Assembly: GCF_021462225.1 (NCBI RefSeq)
Contig: NC_061813.1
Location: 20,608,442-20,672,441 of the forward strand
Length of the DNA stretch: 64,000 nt
Origin: Girardinichthys multiradiatus
Lineage: Eukaryota > Chordata > Actinopteri > Cyprinodontiformes > Goodeidae
Reading direction: 5' to 3'
Below the pieces are notes generated by a model, which saw only the letters and a list, made by a program, of their open reading frames with translations, did no database searches and was not told where the DNA came from. How positions within the stretch are numbered: the first letter of the stretch is position 1; each line of letters opens with the position of its first letter. This document shows, one piece after another, positions 35,815-44,839 of the stretch. A program made the translations under genes and the position numbers.

Positions 35815-36360
35815 TCTTGTACGCTCAAATCCATACTTCCACCCCTATATCTGTTCATCCTTATCTTATCTCTCATTTTTTCTCTCCTCCTATCCACCTT
35901 ATCCCTGTTTTACACTTTTCATTATCCTCATCCCTCTTCATTACCTCTTTTCTCCCCACACATCCCACTTTCCATTCCCTTTTTATGCCATTTTAACCTC
36001 CTTCTCCCTCTTTACGAGCCCATTTTTGTCCCACCAATCCTCCTTATCCATGACCCTATTTCATTTGACTTATCCTTCTCATCCCTTTTTTAAAACTCCC
36101 ACTAATCATTCTCATGCCCCTTTATGGCCCCTTTTCATTCTTATCCTCCTTCATATCCACAACCCCTGATCCTTCTTTAATACTCAATTTTTCTCATCCT
36201 CATCGTCCCACTTTTCAACTCTTTTTCCTTCCTATCCTCCCTGTTTACAACCCTGTTATTTGTCAAATGCTCATTTCTCTTTATGACCCCTTTCATCCCA
36301 CTCATCCATTTTTATGATCTTATCCCACCGATCCTTGTCACCCCACTCATCCCTCTACTG
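35815..36360. repeat. Pyrimidine-rich degenerate tandem array
   Basis: About 550 bp, almost all C and T on the plus strand, built of diverged units that share blocks such as 'tcatccctttttatg', 'tttatgacccctttcatcc' and 'tccttatcc'. Unit length varies around 30-40 bp. It looks like an old minisatellite. On the sema5a transcript it would be purine-rich. Confidence 0.7.
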
Positions 36361-37335
36361 CTACCTCCTAAATTTGCCATGTTATTTACAGCTAAAAAAG
36401 AAACCCCTTCTCTGTCTCCTTCCTCCTAGCCAATAATCACGAGACCCTTCAGATGAAGCCAAACCTTTTGATCTATCCATTTCCTCATTTCTTTAATTAC
36501 ATCAGTGACCTCTTATTGTAGTGGGGCTGTACTTGGTAGTGGAATCATTCTTTCAAATGACAATGAAAAAGTACCTTTTGCCAATGAATAAACGCTTCAC
36601 ATAAGACTCCAATAAAAGTTTCCTAACCCAGTCTCTGTTATGATTGTGAACTAATACTAGAGCTAAAATACATTTGCCTTGTGTAGCAAGAAACTGTGTC
36701 TTATTTTGCAAGGTTTTGCTTTACCGGCTGCAATTGTTCATCATCCTCTGGTGTAAGTTTGTTTGGGGAGTTTTACAGTAAGTACTTCTTTTCTTTTTGA
36801 ACTCTTTTCTCCATCTATTCTAACTTATTTCACTAACTTCAGAATGGCTCTAAATTTTGATAATGACAAAACAAGAAACACTCCCACACGCTAAACACCA
36901 AAGATCAGGCTGTCATGGAAACAGTAAAACTCACTCGTTTAACAGGTAAAAACATAATCAAGGAATCATTTCTTCAATTATAGAAAAATCGAGCTTTTTT
37001 CATAAACTGACAAGGCTCCAAATATCACTGCAGCAATAAAACAGTAGAGTTCACACCCACAATATAATTGCATCATAGATTCAGGAGTCCTTCTTCACAA
37101 TTTTTCTAATTCAACCGAAAAGGCTGAATTATCCCTCAACCTGACCTCTAACATACTATGACCTCCCTTAGAGAAATCAATAATGCACTTAATTATCACA
37201 GGATTCTTGGAAATAAACTGAATTACTGCTGTGAGCATTAGATGGTGGTGGATATGCTCCTTAACCTGTGTGTTAAATCATGCATTAGTGACATCATAAA
37301 GTGCCAACAGAGTGCATCCGAGTGTGTGTTATCAC
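36361..37335. other. sema5a intron sequence, no gene seen
   Basis: AT-rich intron between the CT-rich array and the TSP1 exon. Nothing recognised. Confidence 0.5.
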
Positions 37336-37491
37336 CTGGTATAATATTAGAGTCAGGAGAGCAGGGCCTGGTCTCGCTGCTATTTCCAGAGCATTGGTTT
37401 CCAGTGGGGAAAAGGACATCGCAGTGACGTACTCGCAGCTGGGCGCCGCTGGAGTCACAGGGGGACCACTCAGACCAGCTGGACCAGCTCT
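37336..37491 (-). CDS. sema5a: sema5a exon, last thrombospondin type-1 repeat
   Basis: 156 nt after the acceptor 'gttttttag' (AG at 37493-37492), with the donor CCAG|GTGATA at 37336/37335. It encodes 51 whole codons beginning SWSSWSEWSPC, with the W-x-x-W-x-x-W signature of a TSP1 repeat, and cysteines in 'VRHCDVLFP', 'GNQCSGNSSETRPC'. It ends at 'DSNIIP', where the next base pairs with the micro-exon. Phase 1 at both ends. TSP1 repeats of semaphorin 5A bind glycosaminoglycans and lie outside the cell. N-x-S/T sites (NSS) are candidate glycosylation sites. Confidence 0.93.
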
Positions 37492-37701
37492 CTAAAAAAC
37501 AGCAATGACAGCATGTCTCACAGCCTGCTGAGTGTGGGTCTGCACTGCACTGAATGACTTTGTGTGCATTAGGGATGCATGAGCGCCCTTTGAGTGGCTG
37601 AGAAAGACTAAAAAAAAAAAACAATAAACCTGCAACAGAGCGCTGGCTGCATCTAATCTGTCACAAGCTTTTCCCTTAGATGTGAAAATCTTGGTGTGTA
37701 C

Positions 37702-37872
37702 CTGGGCAAGCCTGTGTGTTGCATAGTGCCTCCTCTGTGTGGAGTCCCAGGCAGATGTCTCCTCCGTGAGCTGGGGGAGGGTTGCTGCAGGTTCTCGTCC
37801 TCATGTAGTGTCCTCCTCCACAAGTCACAGAGCACTTAGACCATGATGACCAGCAAGACCAACTGCCATCCA
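37702..37872 (-). CDS. sema5a: sema5a exon, thrombospondin type-1 repeat
   Basis: 171 nt; acceptor AG at 37874-37873 ('gggtttag'), donor CCAG|GTACAC at 37702/37701. It encodes 56 whole codons: [20 protein letters not shown], then the basic strand 'HYMRTRTC' and '[20 protein letters not shown]'. A complete TSP1 repeat with its six cysteines and layered Trp/Arg motif. Phase 1 at both ends, so it joins 44630 upstream (codon GTG) and 37336 downstream (codon GAG). Only 210 bp separate it from the next exon. A second frame overlapping this exon is a shadow. Confidence 0.94.
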
Positions 37873-38056
37873 CTAAACCCAGAGGATTAATAAGTATTTA
37901 ACACTGTAAGATTGCATGATTAACTCAGGTTAACAGGTTATACCTTGGTAATGAATGCAGAACAGGAGGAAACAGCCAATTTTAGAAAGTAAGTTTCAGA
38001 CTATTTGATTTGTCTTACCAAGATATTGGTCAGATAATTAAGTATTTTTACAATTC
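37873..38056. other. sema5a intron sequence
   Basis: Short intron piece upstream (in gene orientation) of the TSP1 exon; no feature. Confidence 0.5.
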
Positions 38057-39152
38057 GGTGCCAGTCAGAAGTTTACAGACACTTGTCAAGGGCATGAATG
38101 GTGTCTGTTGGCATAGTAAAGATCCTGGCATAATTTCAGTTGGATAGTTGACCATTGTTGACCACTGCTCTTCTGTTCTGAAAAACTGTAGAATTTATTT
38201 AAATTGATTAGTTTCCTACCACGAACACCCTAAGCTAAGAATACTCCATACATTTTTAACAGGGTAGATGTTGGGGCCGTTCCAGAAGCCTAATGTTCCT
38301 TTATCCATTCCATAATCAGTTATGATATATTATTTGGATCACTGAAGACTTGGAACATCAAACTGTGTAAACGTTTCACTTACCTGACATGAAATACTTC
38401 TAACAAAAGGTAATTGGTTAGTATGTTTTGGAACAACCAAAGAAAGCTAACATTAAATGGAAAATCCTGGAACTCCAGCATCACTGTCGACAGTGAAGAA
38501 AGTTTTACATCAGCATGGACAAAACCGACTAATAAGTAGGCGTTTACTCCAAAATAAACACATATAATAACGACTGTCATTTGCAGCTTCCCACAAGCAA
38601 ATTAATTCTGAAAAGAGGTTTATGATTAGTCGACACAAAGACTGAGCTATCTGGACTTTGAACGAGTTAAGGTGAGACTTTTAAAGAACACTATTCCAAC
38701 AGTCAAGCATGGTGGTGGCAGCATCATTCTTAGGTTCTATTTTGCTTTCAGTGGTACAGGCAATGGTACCAGTGGTACAGCTTGCACATAGTTGATTAAT
38801 TAATAAAGATAGAGGACAAAAAAAAAATAAAGATAGAGGACTACTTCCAAATGCTTCACCATACCTCAGCTAGCTTGTTGATACTGGACTTAACTGGGTA
38901 TTCGAACAGAACAATGATCTCAAACACTGTAATGAATGAAGTAGGCTGACATTATGCCTTGGCAATGGCTCCAACCTTTACCCAATTGCAAATTGCAGGG
39001 TCCATAGCAAATTGAAAATTAACTCTAAAACTCCTAATAAGAAGAGTGATCAAATTGCCACAATTACAGCAGGGTCTTGATGATGGCTACAAAATAAATG
39101 TGGTTTCTCCGCAACTCTCTAGGGGACATTTTCTTAGTGGGCCGTACATATA
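38057..39152 (+). mobile_element. Old Tc1-like relic, interrupted by a younger Tc1
   Basis: Starts 'ggtgccagtcagaagttta', like the tips of Sleeping Beauty-type elements. Further in, it keeps diverged transposase remnants in order: 'aacagtcaagcatggtggtggcagcatc' near 38697-38724, then 'gcctt' blocks near 38960. The right end is not visible because the family B element begins at 39153, so the younger one probably landed in or beside it. Confidence 0.6.
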
Positions 39153-40560
39153 CAGGTCCTTCTCAAAAATTAGCATATTGTGATAAAGTTCATTATTTTC
39201 TATAATGTCATGATGAAAATTTAACATTCATATATTTTAGATTCATTGCACACTACCTGAAATATTTCAGGTCTTTTAGTGTCTTAATACGGATGATTTT
39301 GGCATACAGCTCATGAAAACCCAAAATTCCTATCTCACAAAATTAGCATATTATTAAAAGGGTCTCTAAACGAGCTATGAACCTAATCATCTGAATCAAC
39401 GAGTTAACTCTAAACACCTGCAAAAGATTCCTGAGGCCTTTAAAACTCCCAGCCTGGTTCATCACTCAAAACCCCAATCATGGGTAAGACTGCTGACCTG
39501 ACTGCTGTCCAGAAGGCCACTATTGACACCCTCAAGCAAGAGGGTAAGACACAGAAAGAAATTTCTGAACGAATAGGCTGTTCCCAGAGTGCTGTATCAA
39601 GGCACCTCAGTGGGAAGTCTGTGGGAAGGAAAAAGTGTGGCAGAAAACGCTGCAGAACGAGAAGAGGTGACCGGACCCTGAGGAAGATTGTGGAGAAGGG
39701 CCGATTCCAGACCTTGGGGGACCTGCGGAAGCAGTGGACTGAGTCTGGAGTAGAAACATCCAGAGCCACCGTGCACAGGCGTGTGCAGGAAATGGGCTAC
39801 AGGTGCTGCATTCCCCAGACCTGGGCTACAGAGAAGCAGCACTGGACTGTTGCCCAGTGGTCCAAAGTACTTTTTTCGGATGAAAGCAAATTCTGCATGT
39901 CATTCGGAAATCAAGGTGCCAGAGTCTGGAGGAAGACTGGGGAGAAGGAAATGCCAAAATGCCAGAAGTCCAGTGTCAAGTACCCACAGTCAGTGATGGT
40001 CTGGGGTGCCGTGTCAGCTGCTGGTGTTGGTCCACTGTGTTTTATCAAGGGCAGGATCAATGCAGCTAGCTATCAGGAGATTTTGGAGCACTTCATGCTT
40101 CCATCTGCCGAAAAGCTTTATGGAGATGAAGATTTCGTTTTTCAGCACGACCTGGCACCTGTTCACAGTGCCAAAACCACTGGTAAATGGTTTACTGACC
40201 ATGGTATCACTGTGCTCAATTGGCCTGCCAACTCTCCTGACCTGAACCCCATAGAGAATCTGTGGGATATTGTGAAGAGAACGTTGAGAGACTCAAGACC
40301 CAACACTCTGGATGAGCTAAAGGCTGCTATCGAAGCATCCTGGGCCTCCATAAGACCTCAGCAGTGCCACAGGCTGATTGCCTCCATGCCACGCCGCATT
40401 GAAGCAGTCATTTCTGCCAAAGGATTCCCGACCAAGTATTGAGTGCATAACTGTACATGATTATTTGAAGGTTGACGTTGTTTGTATTAAAAACACTCTT
40501 CTTTTATTGGTCGGATGAAATATGCTAATTTTGTGAGATAGGAATTTTGTGTTTTCAGCC
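39153..40560 (+). mobile_element. Tc1-like transposon, family B, copy 2 (right end truncated)
   Basis: Begins 'caggtccttctcaaaaatta' after TA and follows 16703 almost base for base, including the whole left inverted repeat (39153-39352). On the right the match stops near 40555 at 'gaattttgtgttttca', so about 150 bp of the right inverted repeat is missing. Without a full right end it should not be mobilised as a unit. It lies in a sema5a intron, antisense to it. Confidence 0.92.
39480..40442 (+). CDS. Tc1-like transposase, open frame with 14-codon deletion
   Basis: An uninterrupted 320-codon frame from MGKTADLTAVQ to 'ISAKGFPTKY'. It has the N-terminal helix-turn-helix ('KEISERIGCSQSAVSRHL'), a basic linker (GRKKCGRKRC), and the DDE core: 'FSDESKFCMSFGNQG', 'FQHDLAPVHSAKTTGKWF', 'NWPANSPDLNPIENLW'. 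Compared with copy 1, 42 bases are absent after CCCCAG at about 39819. That removes 14 codons (VKPLLNQ... to ...KRL) just before the first catalytic Asp. The frame is kept. The missing linker lies between the DNA-binding and catalytic parts, so activity is doubtful. The family's full length is 334 codons. Confidence 0.9.
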   Translation: MGKTADLTAVQKATIDTLKQEGKTQKEISERIGCSQSAVSRHLSGKSVGRKKCGRKRCRTRRGDRTLRKIVEKGRFQTLGDLRKQWTESGVETSRATVHRRVQEMGYRCCIPQTWATEKQHWTVAQWSKVLFSDESKFCMSFGNQGARVWRKTGEKEMPKCQKSSVKYPQSVMVWGAVSAAGVGPLCFIKGRINAASYQEILEHFMLPSAEKLYGDEDFVFQHDLAPVHSAKTTGKWFTDHGITVLNWPANSPDLNPIENLWDIVKRTLRDSRPNTLDELKAAIEASWASIRPQQCHRLIASMPRRIEAVISAKGFPTKY

Positions 40561-42529
40561 CATACTTGCAAGTTTTACCCTTTTTGGAGTAAACAACTCC
40601 ACAATAAATTCAACCCTGTTCACCCAACTCTTAAAAAACCATTGTATGTTTTTGCTGTATATTCATAAAAAAAAGTGGTTAAAAGGCATCATTAAAAGCC
40701 CAGAACTAATAGGACGTTCATTATGCCAATTATGAGTGTATGAAAAGTTGAATGTGATTGTGGTTTTTATATTCAGAAAATTTATTGTATTTATTCTGTT
40801 ACAGGAAGTGCTTCACCTCTACAGCATTTACAGGCTATAAAGTCTACCAAGAGGTTAACAAAGACAAGTAAAGCTTCCAGATGCACATTCCTGTTCTTCC
40901 CTTTGTGCCAAAAAGTATTATTTAACGTGTGTTTATATTTAGGACACCCTGACATACAAACAAACTATTGCATTAAAGTGAACAAAGTAGGTAGAAATAA
41001 AAAGAGAAAAGGAATCATAAATATTAGGAAATCATTCCCAATAGCATCAGCTGAGTTAAATATTTCTGTCCAGTCATTGGTTTAACTCTCGTCTCGACTC
41101 CTTTTAAAGACTCAAAGATGGCTGGCAGCACTAAACAGGTAATTGAAGTTGCCGAAGCTTTTTGTCATCTCAGTGTAATTTCTCTATTGCAGAGGGACAC
41201 ATAAGTCGATTCTTAGTCCTCGATGATGTATCGCCTCATCGGAGAAGCAGCAGCAGTTAAAACACGGATTCATTTGTTTCCAGAGTAGAAGGATGGAAGG
41301 CATAGCACCTTTTCGTCTTCTAGTCTTGCTCAGCAAACTAACACATTGAAAAAAATCAGTGGATTAGCCATGGGAGGATTACAATTGGTTTACCAGCACA
41401 GTCTGCCAGCCTCAAAGTAATATCTCACTTTCAGAGGGTGCTAATTGAGTATGCATTAGTATTCATTGCTACTCGGGCTGGGTTAAGCTGGCTCCTTTGG
41501 GGGACGGGAGCATGGAGTTGTTCATCAACATGCTGTAACTGTGGTATTATTATAGTCAACATCCAAGAATAGGTGTACTATCTGTATTAACGCACAGATG
41601 CTGCACAGAAAAAGAAAATCAAAGCACATTTAGGTGTCCTTTTACTCCCATGGAGCTCTTCAGTCTGCCTGGATGAAGAAAAACCTGCTGCTCTTTGATC
41701 TACCCCAAAGCTTACCTCATGAACTACAACACTTGAGCTGCTGTGGAGCTGAACGTTGTGAGTTTCACAGAATTAATTAAAAAAAGTGCTGATGGACGTT
41801 CAGGATATTGTGTATTTTATTTGCCCACAGCCTCGAACCAGTTATGAAGACAGATCGATTGTGCTGGGGTTGAATTAGCAAGAGACCAAACCCTCTTTTC
41901 TCCACATTGCTTGATTGATAATCATCTGAGACAACATCACACTTGCCTCTTCAGTGGCCGTGCTGAACACCAGGTGGGCCTAATGCCAAACTAAGTACTG
42001 GATTTCCATTTAGACAGCTTACTCCCTCGTCAGACAGAGTATTCTTTTAATTAGAAAGCTTCCCCTCTACTTCTTCTGCCAGATGAGTGTTGAAAATACA
42101 TTGTCTCGGGGCTTTTCACAACAGAATAAGGCCTTCCAATGGCTGGCAACATAATTACACAGCAACAGTAATTACATACTAGAGAGCCAGAGGGATTGTC
42201 TCCTTGATTCTTGGTCTAAATTGGAGTCTTCGTCACACATTTTATCTGCAACTGATTTCTTCTTTGGGTTTAAATGATTCTCTAGGTCATTTGTCACTGT
42301 TATTCTTTATCCATTAATCAAGAAGAAGAAAGAACATGTAGTTTAAATATAGTGTAGAGTAGTGTGTTTTTTATCTGTAAGAGTTAAAAGAGGATTTGGC
42401 ATGTTGTTGACTACTGCTCTTTTAATTGGTCTTATCTTTGTGAATCTTCCTTTCCATGTGCCTGCTTTTATTTTTTATTCTAATCTATGTGCGCCTAAGC
42501 TGTTAAAGCTAATATAGCAACATGTGTAC
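40561..42529. other. sema5a intron sequence, no gene seen
   Basis: No exon, RNA gene or repeat recognised. 41380-42130 looks unique and is not obviously transposon-derived; I cannot tell whether it is conserved. Confidence 0.5.
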
Positions 42530-42720
42530 AAAGTGCCCTACACAATTGTTGATATCCCTCGAACTTTTCTACATTTTTTCCTGTCACAGTCACAAATTTT
42601 AATATATTTTAATGGGATTTTATGTGATAGATCAATACAAATAGTGCATGGTAGAAGGAAAATGATTGAAAGTGTAGCGTCAATTTGTATTAGGTCCCCT
42701 TTACTCTAGCATTCCTAAAT
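42530..42720 (+). repeat. Worn Tc1-like terminal fragment
   Basis: 'ttgttgatatccctcgaac' with 'acattttttcctgtcacag', then 'ggattttatgtgatagatca', is the usual order of a Tc1-like terminal repeat next to its untranslated part. Only about 190 bp remain and no partner end was found. Confidence 0.5.
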
Positions 42721-43520
42721 GAGAGAGTCCAGTGTAACACACTCCTTTTAAAACTGGGTTTTTATGACATCAAACATGAGACATTTATCCCATACAATCC
42801 AACTAAAAAGAAAAAAAACATATAACTTGTTTCGCATAGGTGTCCTTTGATTTAAAAGCATACAGTTTTTATTAGTAAAAACTATCTGTTTTCTTCCGAA
42901 GAAAAGACTTAAATTTTTAACACCATTCCTTAGTCTAAACATGAGGAGAATACAGTAGATTGTTGTCATAAGTAGAACATAAACAGTGCTTGTTGGAACT
43001 GCTTGCAACTTGCAACTCTTTCAGTGTTACTATTGGCCCTGGCCATTTTCCATCTCTTCTCAGAGAAACATTTGGATTTTGTCACTTTTGTTGCACATTT
43101 TCTCCAATTAGAGATGACTGTCATCACTGTGCCGTGATATAGATACAATGATTTGGAATGTTTTGAACCATTATTCTGACTGATATCTAAAATTAAATCA
43201 TTTGATAATTTCTATATCCCTCACAAACTGGTGTTTTAGATAAAATAAAAAATGAAAGAAATATAATGAAAATCAGCTGGAAGAGCAGACATTTATTTTA
43301 GGTTAAGCAATGATAATGAATCTCACTTTAAGTGATGTTTGGTGTATAAAAACCTGGTTATGGCAGCATTTTTGATTTTTTACATTTTACCCCTAATAGA
43401 CTGATTTGTTTCTCCGATGAATATTTATGTGTCACATTAAAGTAGGAAAAGTTTTCAAACGATTTATCATTCATTTTTCACTCACAAAAACCTGTCAATT
43501 TGACAGAAGTGTGTAAACTT
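42721..43520. other. sema5a intron sequence, no gene seen
   Basis: Nothing recognised. Short AT-rich frames only. Confidence 0.5.
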
Positions 43521-44045
43521 CGAGGCTACGGTCGCTCAGTGGGGAGAGTAGTTGTCTTGCAATTTGAAAGTTGAGGGTTCAATTCCTCTTCCTCTTACCA
43601 CATGTCAATGCTAAGTAAGTAAGTAAGTAAAATTTTATTTATATAGCACCTCTCAAGACACAGATCACAAAGTGCTTCACAACCCCAAAACCAAATTACA
43701 ATTGGAATAATATATTTATATATGTAAAATAAAAGAAGATAAGATAAAATCAAAAATAAACTAACCAAACGCAAGCCTAAAAAGATGAGTTTTTTGCTGT
43801 TTTTTAAAAGACACCACCGAATCCGCAGTCCTTATACACAAGGGGATAGAGTTCCAGAGTCGGGGAGCTACTGTTGCAAAAGCTCTATCACCCTTAGTTT
43901 TCAGCAGGCACTTAATGTCAAGTTGCCGACTGATCTGCGTGTTGGTGTATGAATGTGTGCGATTGGGTGAATGTGGTTTTAGTGTAAAGCACTTTAAGTG
44001 GTCAGCATAACTGGAAAGGCGCTATATAAGTTCAGTCCATTTACC
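43521..44045 (+). mobile_element. tRNA-like SINE interrupted by another repeat
   Basis: Head 'ggctacggtcgctcagtggg' with the box-B-like 'gggttcaattcc' resembles a tRNA-derived SINE of fishes. Its tail resumes at 43915 and runs to 'aaggcgctatataagttcag' and 'tccatttacc'. Between lies a 306-bp insertion (43609-43914). Confidence 0.7.
43609..43914 (+). repeat. Nested dispersed repeat with 7-bp target duplication
   Basis: A 306-bp insert bounded by direct repeats ATGTCAA (43602-43608 and 43915-43921). It starts with (AAGT)n and 'ttttatttatatagcacct', a start typical of a group of fish interspersed repeats, and contains 'gggatagagttccagagtc'. Confidence 0.7.
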
Positions 44046-44149
44046 ATTCTGTACACCACTAATGTGTAATTTAATCTCAGTATAAATATTCTGAGAATAC
44101 TGGATGTAGATTCCCAATAATATAGAACCTGGTAACCCAAAGTATTTAT

Positions 44150-44609
44150 ATGGAAAGATCCCTTAAAGGAAAGGTAAAACATCTTCAAAAAAACAAGAGA
44201 ACAAATCCAGATATAATGTATTTATGGGATTAGCGGTTCTGTGAATGCCACAGAGGTTTGATACAAAACATGGTGGAGGGTGGATGCATTTCTTCTTGAG
44301 AGATAGGATAATTGGTCAAAGTTGTTTGAAGAATGGATGGAGCTGGATACAAGGCAACCTTGGAAGAAAACCTGCACAAGACTTGAGACTGAAAATGAGG
44401 TTCACCTTCAAGCAGGACAGTGACCCCAAAAAATACAACCAGAGCTACAATGGAATTATATTTATTTGTAAAACATTTAAAAACCATTTGTCATTTTTAT
44501 CATTTCTCTTCCAATGCATGATTTTGTGCTACTTTGTGATTGTGGTTATGATGTGACAAAATGTGAAAAAGTTAAAGGAATATAAATACTTTTACAAATC
44601 GCCGTACTG
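44150..44609 (+). mobile_element. Tc1-like relic ending 20 bp from a sema5a donor
   Basis: Keeps plus-strand transposase remnants ('caaaacatggtggagggtgga', then 'aagcaggacagtgacccca' corresponding to the second catalytic Asp block near 44412). The right inverted-repeat end is 'aatacttttacaaatcgcc' to 'gtactg' at 44609, followed by TA. The left end is not clear. The sema5a exon ends at 44630 on the other strand, so the element lies within the first intron bases. Confidence 0.75.
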
Positions 44610-44629
44610 TATATTTCATAATGTCCTAC

Positions 44630-44839
44630 CTGGACAGGGAGTGATGTTACACTCCTGAAACTCCTGTGCCGGGCCCAGGCAAGTCTGACCTCCGTACCGC
44701 GGCTCCGGGCTGTTGCAGGTCCTCTTTCGGCTCCGAATTCCCCGGCTGCAGTCTCTGCTGCACTGAGACCAGGAACTCCAGGATGACCAGCCACCATTCA
44801 CAGTGTGGCCAGAGATTCTCCCCAGACGAAGCACTTCAC
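44630..44839 (-). CDS. sema5a: sema5a exon, thrombospondin type-1 repeat
   Basis: 210 nt with the acceptor 'ctgtacctcacag' (AG at 44841-44840) and donor CCAG|GTAGGA at 44630/44629. It encodes 69 whole codons: a linker 'EVLRLGRISGHTVNG', then the repeat GWSSWSSWSQCSRDCSRGIR, and 'RTCNSPEPRYGGQTCLG', ending NITPCP. The 'CSRDCSRG' block and the HTVNG linker are characteristic of semaphorin 5 rather than other TSP1 proteins. Phase 1 at both ends; it joins 37872 as GTG (Val). The preceding exon is not in this window, so about 19 kb or more separates them. NIT is a possible glycosylation site. Confidence 0.94.

Noticed and set aside
43521..43585. tRNA gene candidate (box A and box B-like motifs)
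   Set aside because: Part of a SINE head; it does not fold into a full cloverleaf that I can see and is followed by the SINE body.
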